A stretch of 35,347 nucleotides of DNA from Acidobacteriaceae bacterium (GTDB lineage Bacteria > Acidobacteriota > Terriglobia > Terriglobales > Acidobacteriaceae), in the NCBI GenBank assembly GCA_025360645.1, contig JANYBT010000019.1:1-35347 (forward strand), in the 5' to 3' direction. The position numbers and the translations under genes were made by a program. A model generated the notes under the pieces. That model did not search any database. It had not been told where the DNA came from and saw nothing but the letters and a program-made list of their open reading frames with translations. This document shows positions 23,090 through 30,124 of this stretch, piece by piece. Numbering within the stretch: the first letter of the stretch is position 1; every line of letters begins with the position of its first letter.

Positions 23090-23542
23090 TTAAGAAATCA
23101 TCACGTAGTCCGCCAGCTGCTTGGTTTCTACCATTTCCGGCTCTTCTCTCATGTGTGCGATGCGAATCCGCTTCAACACCTCTTCGATACTCTGGTTCAC
23201 CTTGCGCAGCGGCTCGCGCACCGTGCAGCGCAAGCTCTGCCCGCATTCCCCCCGCAGCGTCGTGCAAGAAGTAATAAACAGCGGTCCATCAATCGCCTGA
23301 ATTACTTCGTACGCCGAAATCGAGTGCGGATCGCGAGCCAGTCGGTAGCCGCCTTTGATTCCACATTGCGATTCCAGCAATCCCGCCCGCATCAGCCGCT
23401 GCAGGATCTTGGCCAGCGCTTGCGGCGGAATCCCGTAAGCATCGGCAATGTCTTTTGCACTCAGCGCCTCGCGGTCCACATGCTCGGCCAGATGCTTCAT
23501 CGCCATCAAACCGTAATCCGCTTTTTTAGTCAGCTTGAGCAT
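23090..23542 (-). CDS. iscR: IscR, Rrf2-family Fe-S regulator
   Basis: A 150-residue Rrf2-family winged-helix regulator. The N-terminus ([21 protein letters not shown], then [23 protein letters not shown]) is the recognition domain, followed by the wing (KGGYRLAR) and the cluster ligands C93, C100 and C106. The histidine that is the fourth ligand in E. coli IscR (H107) is not at the matching place (CTVREP), so the fourth ligand may differ. In this family holo-IscR represses the operon and apo-IscR acts elsewhere. First gene of isc. The start region is duplicated in tandem (23522-23577), no good ribosome site precedes ATG 23540-23542, and a short leader frame overlaps it. Confidence 0.92.
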   Translation of the reverse strand: MLKLTKKADYGLMAMKHLAEHVDREALSAKDIADAYGIPPQALAKILQRLMRAGLLESQCGIKGGYRLARDPHSISAYEVIQAIDGPLFITSCTTLRGECGQSLRCTVREPLRKVNQSIEEVLKRIRIAHMREEPEMVETKQLADYVMIS

Positions 23543-23577
23543 GATCTGTTTTTTTAGCCAGCTTGAACATGGTCTGT
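23522..23577 (-). repeat. 28-base tandem duplication of the iscR start region
   Basis: Bases 23522-23549, holding the iscR start codon, are followed by a second copy at 23550-23577 with 25 of 28 identical (shared AGCTTGA, CATG and TCTG). Because 28 is not a multiple of three, the upstream start codon is in a different frame from iscR. Confidence 0.88.
23526..23570 (-). CDS. Possible leader peptide overlapping the iscR start
   Basis: The duplicated start codon at 23568-23570 opens a 14-codon frame, [14 protein letters not shown], ending on TAA at 23526-23528, inside iscR. Its first codons mimic iscR (MLKLTKK) until the frame shift. Translation of it would cross the true iscR start. No strong ribosome site is seen for either start, so this may be a silent by-product of the duplication. 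Confidence 0.35.
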   Translation of the reverse strand: MFKLAKKTDHAQAD

Positions 23578-23621
23578 TAGCTTGGTCAGGGTGTACCGCC
23601 TACCCCATCGGATGAAACTCG

Positions 23622-23634
23622 GACTGATTTGGTC
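23622..23634. promoter_or_regulatory. Second, imperfect IscR-like operator
   Basis: GACTGATTTGGTC matches the palindrome at 23744-23756 in 11 of 13 bases and lies within the iscR leader. A further TTGGTC half-site is at 23582-23587. Confidence 0.4.
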
Positions 23635-23736
23635 GCATATTCATAATAGTCCACCACCCCCACCGGAAGCAAGCCAAACACGCAATGGCAGATTATGGGG
23701 TCTGAGCGGTAAATATATGGTTTTGAACGGTTTAGC

Positions 23737-23756
23737 TTTATACGACCAATTTGGTC
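23737..23756 (-). promoter_or_regulatory. isc promoter with Rrf2-type operator
   Basis: GACCAATTTGGTC (23744-23756) is a perfect 13-base palindrome with six-base arms. On the minus strand it is followed by TATAAA (23742-23737), a good -10 box, so a bound repressor would cover the promoter. The only -35-like element, TTGGCA (23768-23763), is 20 bases away, longer than ideal. Position and palindrome suit autoregulation by IscR. Confidence 0.5.
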
Positions 23757-23822
23757 CGGATTTGCCAACTCCGTGGCCTAGGAGGTTCTTACCATTCCCC
23801 GTGCGCTCCCATTCTCCCCCGG

Positions 23823-23910
23823 TTTGTCATCCTGAGCACCGCGAAGGACCCTGCTTTCCGTGCACTCGTTTGTCATCCTGAAGCGACGCGAAGGACCTGC
23901 TTTCCCATGC
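23823..23910 (+). repeat. Two copies of a GTCATCCTGAG...GCGAAGGACC repeat
   Basis: TTTGTCATCCTGAGCACC plus GCGAAGGACCCTGCTTTCC (23823-23861) is repeated at 23869-23907 with small changes (GAAGCGAC, one C fewer). I know this wording as a common intergenic repeat in acidobacterial genomes; its function is unknown. Confidence 0.75.
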
Positions 23911-23952
23911 AACCTCCGCGCCCTTCTGTCGTCAAAAAACAAGCAACCGGTT

Positions 23953-23981
23953 TTGAAACTCGAAACTCAAAACTCGAAACC
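23953..23981. repeat. GAAACTC repeat array upstream of moxR
   Basis: GAAACTC, GAAACTC, AAAACTC and GAAAC follow each other, the same unit as in the iscS-iscU gap. It ends about 60 bases before the MoxR start. Confidence 0.8.
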
Positions 23982-24042
23982 GCTTTTCCCCATTACCCTA
24001 GTCACCGCGCCCTTCCACCGCGCCATAGTAAAATCAAGTCGA

Positions 24043-25008
24043 ATGGCTCCCGAGACCGGCGTCGCCACCTCGCAGCGTGCGTCTGCGGTGCAACTCGAAA
24101 ATAGCCTGCGCAGCATCATCCGCGGCAATGACGATGTCCTCCGCCTCGCCCTGGTCTCCATCTTCGCCCGCGGCCATCTCCTGATTGAGGGCGTCCCCGG
24201 TGTCGGTAAGACCACCCTCGCCCAAGCCCTCGCTCGCGCCATTGATTGCAGCTTTCAACGCCTGCAGTTCACCAGCGACATGCTCCCCAGCGACGTTCTC
24301 GGCATTTCCATCTACTCCGCCATCGAGCAGAAGTTTGAATTCAAGCGCGGCCCCGTCTTCACCAACGTCCTGCTGGCCGACGAGATTAACCGCACCACTC
24401 CCAAGACCCAATCCGCGCTGCTCGAAGCCATGAGCGAGGGCCAGGTCACCGTCGATGCCTACTCCTATCCCCTGCCCCAGCCCTTTCTGGTGATTGCTAC
24501 CCAGAATCCGATTGAGCATCACGGCACCTACCCCCTGCCCGAGTCCCAGCTTGACCGCTTCCTGATGCGGGTGCGCATGGGCTATCCCGATGGCGATGCC
24601 GAGCGCGACATCCTCCGCTCCAAAGCCGGCGCCGCCCAGCTCGACCTCCTGCAATCCGTGTTGAGCGGCGCGGACGTGGTGGACATCCAGCAAGCCGTCT
24701 CCGCCATCCACGTGGACGATTCGCTGGTCAACTATGCTCTGGAGATTGTGCGCCGCACCCGCGAGTCGGATTATCTTGCCTTGGGAGTTTCGCCACGCGG
24801 CGCGCAAATGCTGTACCGCGCCGCCCAGGCTATGGCTTTCCTGAACGGTCGCAACTTCTGCACCCCGGAAGACTTCAAGCCGCTGGTGGTGCCCGTCTTT
24901 GCTCACCGCGTCGTCGTCAATTCGCTCTACTCATCCACTCTCAAAAAATCAGAGCAGGCCGACCAGGTCCTCCGCGAAATTGTGGACACCGTGCCCGTAC
25001 CGGTGTAA
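24043..25008 (+). CDS. MoxR-family AAA+ ATPase
   Basis: A 321-residue AAA+ ATPase of the MoxR family. Walker A is GVPGVGKT (50-57), Walker B LLADEIN (110-116) with D113-E114, and sensor 1 lies in VIATQNPIEHHGTYPLPESQLDRFLMR (arginine-finger region). The C-terminal helical lid includes GVSPRGAQMLYRAAQAMAF. MoxR ATPases act as chaperones maturing metal or secreted proteins and are usually followed by DUF58 and VWA/transglutaminase genes. Here the next gene is convergent, so this copy is alone. ATG 24043 was chosen because the upstream open frame crosses intergenic repeats. It lacks a clear ribosome site. Confidence 0.92.
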   Translation: MAPETGVATSQRASAVQLENSLRSIIRGNDDVLRLALVSIFARGHLLIEGVPGVGKTTLAQALARAIDCSFQRLQFTSDMLPSDVLGISIYSAIEQKFEFKRGPVFTNVLLADEINRTTPKTQSALLEAMSEGQVTVDAYSYPLPQPFLVIATQNPIEHHGTYPLPESQLDRFLMRVRMGYPDGDAERDILRSKAGAAQLDLLQSVLSGADVVDIQQAVSAIHVDDSLVNYALEIVRRTRESDYLALGVSPRGAQMLYRAAQAMAFLNGRNFCTPEDFKPLVVPVFAHRVVVNSLYSSTLKKSEQADQVLREIVDTVPVPV

Positions 25009-25061
25009 GAAAGTCTTGCGGTGTGGGGCAGCGTGGGCCGCCCGCCCTGAACGAAAAAATC

Positions 25062-26147
25062 TCACTGATCTTTCGCGCGATCTTCGACCACGCTCACTTT
25101 GCCGGTCACCTGTTGCCCCTTGGCCATTCCGCCCACTACCAGCAGCCCCTCCGGGGTCACCACCAGGCCGCGATGGTCCATGGTGGGCTCGGGCGTCTCT
25201 GCATTCAGCGTCTCCCATTTTTCCGATCGAACATTGAATGCGAATGTCATCGCCGACGGCTCCGACGCCCGCCCGTTGTATCCCACTCCGTCAAAGTTGT
25301 ACGGGTTGTCCGTTCCTCCGGTGAAATAAATCCGCTTCCCTTTGTCGTCGCTGCCTGCGGCAATCCGGTAGCGCGCAGCGCCGGGATGCGCCGGCAACTT
25401 GCTCCATCGAATCTTGCCCGGATTCTTGTGATCAATCTTGCCCATCCAGCATTCCTCGGACGCCACATATTTCGGGTTCGTCCCCGCCGGATTCTTGTAG
25501 GCTCCGTCCACAACCACAATTGTGTCGCCCAGAATCCCTCCGGCATGGCCAAATACTGGCGTGCCCGGAATCGGCGTCGCTTGCGTCCATCGGTCTTTCT
25601 CCGTGTCATACACCTGCACGTTCTTCACCGCGTCCGTCTTCGACCACCCGCTGATCAAGTAAATATACCGGTCGCGATACGCCCCAATCACTGCGTCGTC
25701 CACCGGCACCGGCACATCCGCCCCGCGATACCAACGGTGGACCTCCGGCACGTACGAGTTCAGGTCCGGAAGAGTCGCCTCTACACCTTGGCCGTCCACC
25801 ACGTATCCGCCCACCAGGTATACCTGGTCTTTCACCGCAATCGCCGACGCCGCCAGCCGCCCCGCCACTCCCGGCACAGAACGCAGTTCCACCCACTTGC
25901 CGGTGCTCAGGTTCAACTCAAACGCGCGGTTGGAAATTGCGTTCCAAGTCTTCTTCTCGCCAATCCCCAGAAACGAATACACCAGCCTCACCTTCCCCGC
26001 CTTGATCGTCGCCACCGCGTTGTTTGACAACGCCTCCGGCATCGGATCCAGTTTGGGCAGCGACCCCGCGAATACAGACCCTCCCAGCACCGCCACCGCG
26101 CCGGCTACGCAGGCCATCACAGAAAGGACTATCAACAGTTTTTTCAT
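25062..26147 (-). CDS. Secreted kelch-repeat protein
   Basis: A 361-residue protein with a signal peptide (MKKLLIVLSVMACVAGAVAVLGGSVFAG, residues 1-28, cleavage likely after the Ala at 27). The rest has repeated beta-propeller blades of the kelch type, seen as paired glycines before hydrophobic strands and Tyr/Trp spacing: VYLVGGYVVDGQ, YIYLISGWSKTD, FGHAGGILGDTIVVVDG, RIYFTGGTDNPYNF and LLVVGGMAKGQQ. The function could be carbohydrate-related, as in NanM-like propellers, but nothing here shows it. ATG 26145-26147 fits the signal peptide; the longer frame is unlikely. It is convergent with moxR and follows the membrane protein on the same strand, 102 bases apart. Confidence 0.8.
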   Translation of the reverse strand: MKKLLIVLSVMACVAGAVAVLGGSVFAGSLPKLDPMPEALSNNAVATIKAGKVRLVYSFLGIGEKKTWNAISNRAFELNLSTGKWVELRSVPGVAGRLAASAIAVKDQVYLVGGYVVDGQGVEATLPDLNSYVPEVHRWYRGADVPVPVDDAVIGAYRDRYIYLISGWSKTDAVKNVQVYDTEKDRWTQATPIPGTPVFGHAGGILGDTIVVVDGAYKNPAGTNPKYVASEECWMGKIDHKNPGKIRWSKLPAHPGAARYRIAAGSDDKGKRIYFTGGTDNPYNFDGVGYNGRASEPSAMTFAFNVRSEKWETLNAETPEPTMDHRGLVVTPEGLLVVGGMAKGQQVTGKVSVVEDRAKDQ

Positions 26148-26249
26148 TGAATGAATTCTACGCGCAGACTTCGAATGGTCCTGAGCGCTCGGCAGCCACC
26201 AGCCAAGCCAAGCATCTCGATCTGCCCGATGCTTGCCACCCATCGACTT

Positions 26250-27206
26250 CTACGTCTGCGGCTCCGGCTCGGCGCCCCGCGGCAACTCAGGCAGCGGCGA
26301 CGCCACCATCACTGGCTCTGGAACATATTCCACCGGGACCGCAAGCATCGCCGGCGCGGGACGCCTCTCGTACCACACCGTCTCGCTGGCCCGCTGCCAC
26401 AACCGCGTCCCAAATCCCACCAGCACCACCATCTCCAGCAGTACCATGGACCATCCAAAATGTCTCGCTGGAACACTCGCCCACACCCACAACGCCAGTC
26501 CCAGCACCACCCACCACAACAGGCTGATCGTGAAATAAATTCCGAACAGCGAACCAAAGTTTCTCCACGTCATCTTGAACGTCCGGGCCAGGCAGCGCCG
26601 CACCGCGAACTCTTCTTCCGCCACTGCGTAAACCTGCGCCATGTCGAACCACAGCCGGATGCCCATCATCAGGAACAGCGTCAGCAGCAACCCGCCGGTG
26701 GCCACATAGAAGCCCAGCTTCTCGATCGGCGAGTCGTCCGACTTATCGACAAACCATCGGCTGATCCCGCTCGCCATCATCATCACCGGGGCCAGCACAA
26801 TCAACAGAAATATCAGCATCCTCACCCAGCGCCAGAAATACCCGCCGCAGGCCTCGAAGAACTCGCGCGCCTTCAGCTTGCGCGCATCACGGTAGGCCAC
26901 CAATATCCCGCCCGTCAGAAACATGGCGAACACAAAAAAGATCAGCGTGAACCCGTACGCGCCTCGGCTCACCGTTCCCATCTGCACATCCGGGCGCGCC
27001 GTCAACTCTGCAAATGCCGAGCCGTTGAAAACCTCAACTAGCTCGCGCGCCCGCAGGCTGTGGTCCAGCACTTTGGAGAACTGCGCCAACCCAGGCCGCA
27101 CTCCCAAACTCGCCATCGCTAAATTCGCGGCAAACATCCACCACAGCACCCGCTGATACCGCCAGACCCGACTAAATCCTTCGCTTAAAATCCCTCTTGT
27201 CTCCAT
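26250..27206 (-). CDS. Integral membrane protein, six helices, unknown function
   Basis: A 318-residue protein with membrane segments at about residues 20-36, 85-105, 126-147, 165-187, 218-243 and 251-269. A conserved-looking loop between helices 4 and 5, VYAVAEEEFAVRRCLARTFKMTWRNFGSLFG, resembles the amphipathic linker in DUF975-like and glycerophosphodiesterase-membrane-domain proteins, but I cannot assign a family. The C-terminal 45 residues are Pro/Ala/Glu-rich and soluble. The start at ATG 27204-27206 is the first reasonable one. It may form an operon with the kelch gene downstream. Confidence 0.7.
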   Translation of the reverse strand: METRGILSEGFSRVWRYQRVLWWMFAANLAMASLGVRPGLAQFSKVLDHSLRARELVEVFNGSAFAELTARPDVQMGTVSRGAYGFTLIFFVFAMFLTGGILVAYRDARKLKAREFFEACGGYFWRWVRMLIFLLIVLAPVMMMASGISRWFVDKSDDSPIEKLGFYVATGGLLLTLFLMMGIRLWFDMAQVYAVAEEEFAVRRCLARTFKMTWRNFGSLFGIYFTISLLWWVVLGLALWVWASVPARHFGWSMVLLEMVVLVGFGTRLWQRASETVWYERRPAPAMLAVPVEYVPEPVMVASPLPELPRGAEPEPQT

Positions 27207-27311
27207 CTCGTCTCCACTCCAAGGTCACTCTCGCTCTGCTGCTCGACCTAACCGCTCTGCCCTCTACCACTCGCCTTAAACGCCCGCCTCAACCGCTCCG
27301 GTCCGAAGTCC

Positions 27312-27327
27312 GAAGCTAGAAAGCTTC
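27312..27327 (-). other. Hairpin after the M1 peptidase gene
   Basis: GAAGCT (27312-27317) and AGCTTC (27322-27327) with a four-base loop begin right after the peptidase stop codon (27329-27331). On the minus strand no T-run follows, so it is a weak terminator candidate at best. Confidence 0.4.
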
Positions 27328-27328
27328 T

Positions 27329-29320
27329 TTACACAAACCACGCCATCCCCTGCGACAGCAGTTGCAGGAATGCCGTCCAGTAATAGCCCAACTTGCGGCT
27401 CGCCCGCGTGTCGGCTTTCTCCACATAGCTGTTGTTGAAGTAATCCTTGTCCAGCCGCGCCGCGCCCTTGGGATCCAGTTCCGCCGACACCATTTTCGCC
27501 TTCTTGTCGTAGCTATAGCGCACCCAGCGGTCTTGGCCGTCCCATTGCTCAGTCACGCTCTCCCCGTTGTCCCACTTGATCAGCACGTCCACCGGCGCGA
27601 TGAAGTCTCCCTTGCGATGCACAATCACCATGGTGCGATATAGCGTCTCCCCCTTCTTCTCTTTCGGCGGGTCCTTCACGTACCAATCCGCCCGGTCTGA
27701 GGTCGCGCGCAAAATTTCGTAGTCCATCACTTGCGTTCCATAGACTGCCTGATCGAAATACCAGCGCAGGTTCCGCCCGCTCACTTCCTCCACTGTCTTC
27801 AGAAAATCTTCTTTCGTCGGATGGGTGAAGCGATAGCGCATGAAGTAGGTGTGGATGGCCCGCTTCAAAGTGTCCTCGCCGATAATCTTCTCCAGATTGA
27901 ACAGCACCGTCGCGGTCTTGCCATACGTAATGTCGGCGTACGATCCGCCATTCATGTACTTGTAGGCAAACCGCGCCATGGGGTCTTTGTCCGTGTCGGC
28001 CAGATAGTCGTCCCTCTGCTGCGCGTCGTCGGCAACCGTCACGCCCCAAATGTCCATCGCCGAGCGGTCTTTGCCTAAAATGTCATTCAGGATCTTGCAC
28101 TCGGTATAGCTGTTGATGCCTTCGTCCAGCCACGCATCTTCAAACTCGTTGGTCGCCACCATGCCGTACCAGTACTGGTGCCCGAACTCGTGTTCCACCA
28201 CCAATTCCACAAAGTGCAGCCCGTCCGGCATCCACCACGTGGTGTCGCCTGTGATCAATGTCGGATATTCCATGCCACCCGCACGCAACCCGCCATGCGG
28301 CGGATCCACCACCGTGATCTGCTTGTAGGGATAGGGGCCATACCATTCATCGAAATGCTTCATGGTCTGCTTCATGATGCGCATGTGCCGGTCGGCCTGT
28401 TCCATGTGCCCCGGCTGCATCAACAGCCGAATCTTCACCGCGCCCATGCTGCCGTTGAAGGTATCTTCCACCACGTTGTATTCCGGCTCCATCGTCCACG
28501 CGAAGTCGTGAATGTCCTCGCCGTGAAATGTCAGAGTCTTGCTGCCATCGGCATTTTTCACTTCGCTGAGCTGAATGCCGCTCGCCCCCACTACTTCGTT
28601 CTGCGGCACCGTCAGCGCCACATCGAACGTCCCGAAATCTGCAAAGAATTCCGTGTTGGCATGAAACTGGTGGCAATTCCACGCTCCCTGCCACCACACC
28701 CCAACTTTCGGAAACCACTGCGCTCCCATCAGAAAGTCGCGCACGTATCCCGTCCTCGCAAACACCTGGCCAAACTGATCGTGGAACTTGATCTTGAATT
28801 GCACCGTCTCCCCGGGCGCAACCGGGTGCGGCAGCTTCACTTCAAAGACCGTCTTGTCGCTGGCATTCCCATCGTCAGGCGAGATGAACTTCATCTGCGA
28901 CGTCACATCGCCCATGCCCACCGCTTCCAGCGACGTCACTCCGACCGACGCCTTGTACTTGTCTTTAAACTCGAAGCCCTCGCGGTCGCGCCGCTCTTCG
29001 GCCATGAACGTCGAAGTCGCCTGAAAAGCGTTCAAATACAAGTGGAAGGGAAACGTGTCTTGCGGCTGGCCCGTCAGGTTGCGATAGGTCAGGAGCTCGC
29101 TGCCCTCGAGCGCATGTTTCTGCGCGTCATAGCGCGCGTCAATCTGATAGGCCACCACGCGCTCAGACAGCGGCTTGTCAGAGAGCGTCGCAGCCGCTGT
29201 ACTCAATGCGGGCGGAGTCAGTCCCGCTGTTGCCGGAGCCGCCGCTTGCGCCGCCATCAAGCAGCACCCTGCGGCGAGACCTGCGATCCAAACTGCACCA
29301 CGAACCGTTTTCTTTTTCAT
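27329..29320 (-). CDS. M1-family metallopeptidase (exported)
   Basis: A 663-residue gluzincin. The zinc site is H377-E-F-G-H381 with E400 in WLDEG, 18 residues later, the exact M1 spacing. The exopeptidase motif is present as GGMEYP (348-353) in place of GAMEN, as in M1 relatives of unknown specificity. Residues 1-30 form a signal peptide (basic start, WIAGLAAGCCLMAAQAAA; C19/C20 could make it a lipoprotein), so it is exported. The region 55-300 is the M1 beta-sandwich. The start ATG 29318-29320 lies in a tandem array duplicating the 5' end of the gene, and the stop of an upstream leader frame overlaps it as TAATG. Confidence 0.9.
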   Translation of the reverse strand: MKKKTVRGAVWIAGLAAGCCLMAAQAAAPATAGLTPPALSTAAATLSDKPLSERVVAYQIDARYDAQKHALEGSELLTYRNLTGQPQDTFPFHLYLNAFQATSTFMAEERRDREGFEFKDKYKASVGVTSLEAVGMGDVTSQMKFISPDDGNASDKTVFEVKLPHPVAPGETVQFKIKFHDQFGQVFARTGYVRDFLMGAQWFPKVGVWWQGAWNCHQFHANTEFFADFGTFDVALTVPQNEVVGASGIQLSEVKNADGSKTLTFHGEDIHDFAWTMEPEYNVVEDTFNGSMGAVKIRLLMQPGHMEQADRHMRIMKQTMKHFDEWYGPYPYKQITVVDPPHGGLRAGGMEYPTLITGDTTWWMPDGLHFVELVVEHEFGHQYWYGMVATNEFEDAWLDEGINSYTECKILNDILGKDRSAMDIWGVTVADDAQQRDDYLADTDKDPMARFAYKYMNGGSYADITYGKTATVLFNLEKIIGEDTLKRAIHTYFMRYRFTHPTKEDFLKTVEEVSGRNLRWYFDQAVYGTQVMDYEILRATSDRADWYVKDPPKEKKGETLYRTMVIVHRKGDFIAPVDVLIKWDNGESVTEQWDGQDRWVRYSYDKKAKMVSAELDPKGAARLDKDYFNNSYVEKADTRASRKLGYYWTAFLQLLSQGMAWFV

Positions 29321-29397
29321 TACTGCACCCCAACCGTTTGCTTTACTGCACCACGAACCATTTGCTTAACTGCACCACGAACCGTTCTCTTTTTCAT
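29291..29397 (-). repeat. Tandem duplication of the M1 peptidase start region
   Basis: The unit ACTGCACCACGAACCGTTT occurs four times: inside the gene from 29292, at 29322-29344 (decayed), at 29345-29368 and at 29369-29397. The first and last copies both end in a CAT, that is, an ATGAAAAAG start on the minus strand. Confidence 0.9.
29320..29397 (-). CDS. Possible leader peptide upstream of the M1 peptidase
   Basis: The duplicated start at 29395-29397 opens a 25-codon frame: MKKRTVRGAVKQ, then MVRGAVKQ, then TVGVQ, a near copy of the peptidase N-terminus (MKKKTVRGAV) followed by decayed repeats. Its TAA (29322-29320) shares one base with the peptidase ATG, giving TAATG, a classical coupling arrangement. 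AAGG lies a few bases upstream of the leader ATG. Whether it is translated is unknown. Confidence 0.4.
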   Translation of the reverse strand: MKKRTVRGAVKQMVRGAVKQTVGVQ

Positions 29398-29496
29398 TGC
29401 GGCGCCTTAGCGATGCCCAGCATCGCGAAAACCGTGAACTGCGAAGCTTACATCCTTTACGCGTCACTTGAACAGCCTCACCCCTTGAAGAACACC

Positions 29497-29626
29497 GGTG
29501 GAAGAGCGGCCCTTCAGGGCCGCGTAACCCCATCCCATCGACAGGCTTCAGCCCCCGCGTGTGGGGTCGGTGGAAGAGCGGCCCTTTAGGGCCGCGTAAC
29601 CCCTTCCCATCGACAGGGCTTCAGCC
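29497..29626. repeat. Two 57-58-base hairpin repeats (REP-like)
   Basis: GGTGGAAGAGCGGCCC ... GACAGGCTTCAGCC (29497-29553) recurs at 29569-29626, differing at only a few positions. Each contains a perfect seven-pair hairpin GCGGCCC-loop-GGGCCGC (29506-29523 and 29578-29595). The pair fills most of the gap between the M1 peptidase and the methyltransferase gene. No T-run follows on either strand. Confidence 0.85.
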
Positions 29627-29689
29627 ACCGGCTCTTCCTTGAGCGGGCCGCCACCCACTGCCGACGAACACACATTTTCCCCCCGCACC

Positions 29690-30124
29690 CTAAAACCACG
29701 TACTGCCGCGATACCTGCCGTACTCTTCCCCAAACTTCGCTTCCAGCACCCGTGCCTCAACCTGCGCCCGCCGCGCCTGCGCCACCAGCAGCACCGGCAC
29801 CATGATCCACAACACCGGCTGCTGCACCACCGTGCATATCCCAATCACCAACACCATTCCAAACACATAAATGGGATTGCGAATCTTCGAGTACAAACCA
29901 TGCGTCACCAGCTTGTAGGCCTGCGGCGTCACCGAAAACGACGGCCCCAACTGTAAGCGCGCGATAAAGATTCCCACGTACCCAACCGCCACCAGCACGA
30001 CGCCGACCGTCGCCTGCCATCCCCACGGCCACAGCATGAACCAGGCCATGCGCAGCAGCACCCCGCCAATCACCACCTGGATCAGCAGCATCACCTTGTA
30101 GCGGGTATCCGGGTTCATGCTCAT
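29690..30124 (-). CDS. Isoprenylcysteine methyltransferase-like membrane protein
   Basis: A 144-residue membrane protein with about four hydrophobic segments (11-30, 38-56, 86-101, 103-116). The signature of the ICMT/phospholipid methyltransferase family is present: THGLYSKIRNPIYVFGMVL (74-92), where R82-N83-P84 stands for the usual RHP, and the C-terminal VEARVLEAKFGEEYGRYRGSTWF. Family members transfer methyl groups from SAM to membrane-embedded substrates; bacterial substrates are largely unknown. ATG 30122-30124 has GAGG eight bases upstream; the longer frame is not needed. It stands alone, with structured intergenic DNA on both sides. Confidence 0.85.
   Translation of the reverse strand: MSMNPDTRYKVMLLIQVVIGGVLLRMAWFMLWPWGWQATVGVVLVAVGYVGIFIARLQLGPSFSVTPQAYKLVTHGLYSKIRNPIYVFGMVLVIGICTVVQQPVLWIMVPVLLVAQARRAQVEARVLEAKFGEEYGRYRGSTWF

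Larger units (their letters stand above)
23543..24042. other. Intergenic region between iscR and moxR
   Basis: This 500-base gap holds, from left to right, the second copy of the iscR start region, a leader of about 150 bases with an IscR-like half-palindrome at 23622-23634, the perfect palindrome at 23744-23756 with a -10-like box, a G/C-rich stretch, two copies of a GTCATCCTGAG repeat (23823-23910) and a GAAACT array (23953-23981). I see no gene in it. Confidence 0.6.

Noticed and set aside
23586-23768. 60-codon open frame in the iscR leader
   Set aside because: No ribosome site, no family resemblance, and it overlaps the operator-like palindromes; probably non-coding.
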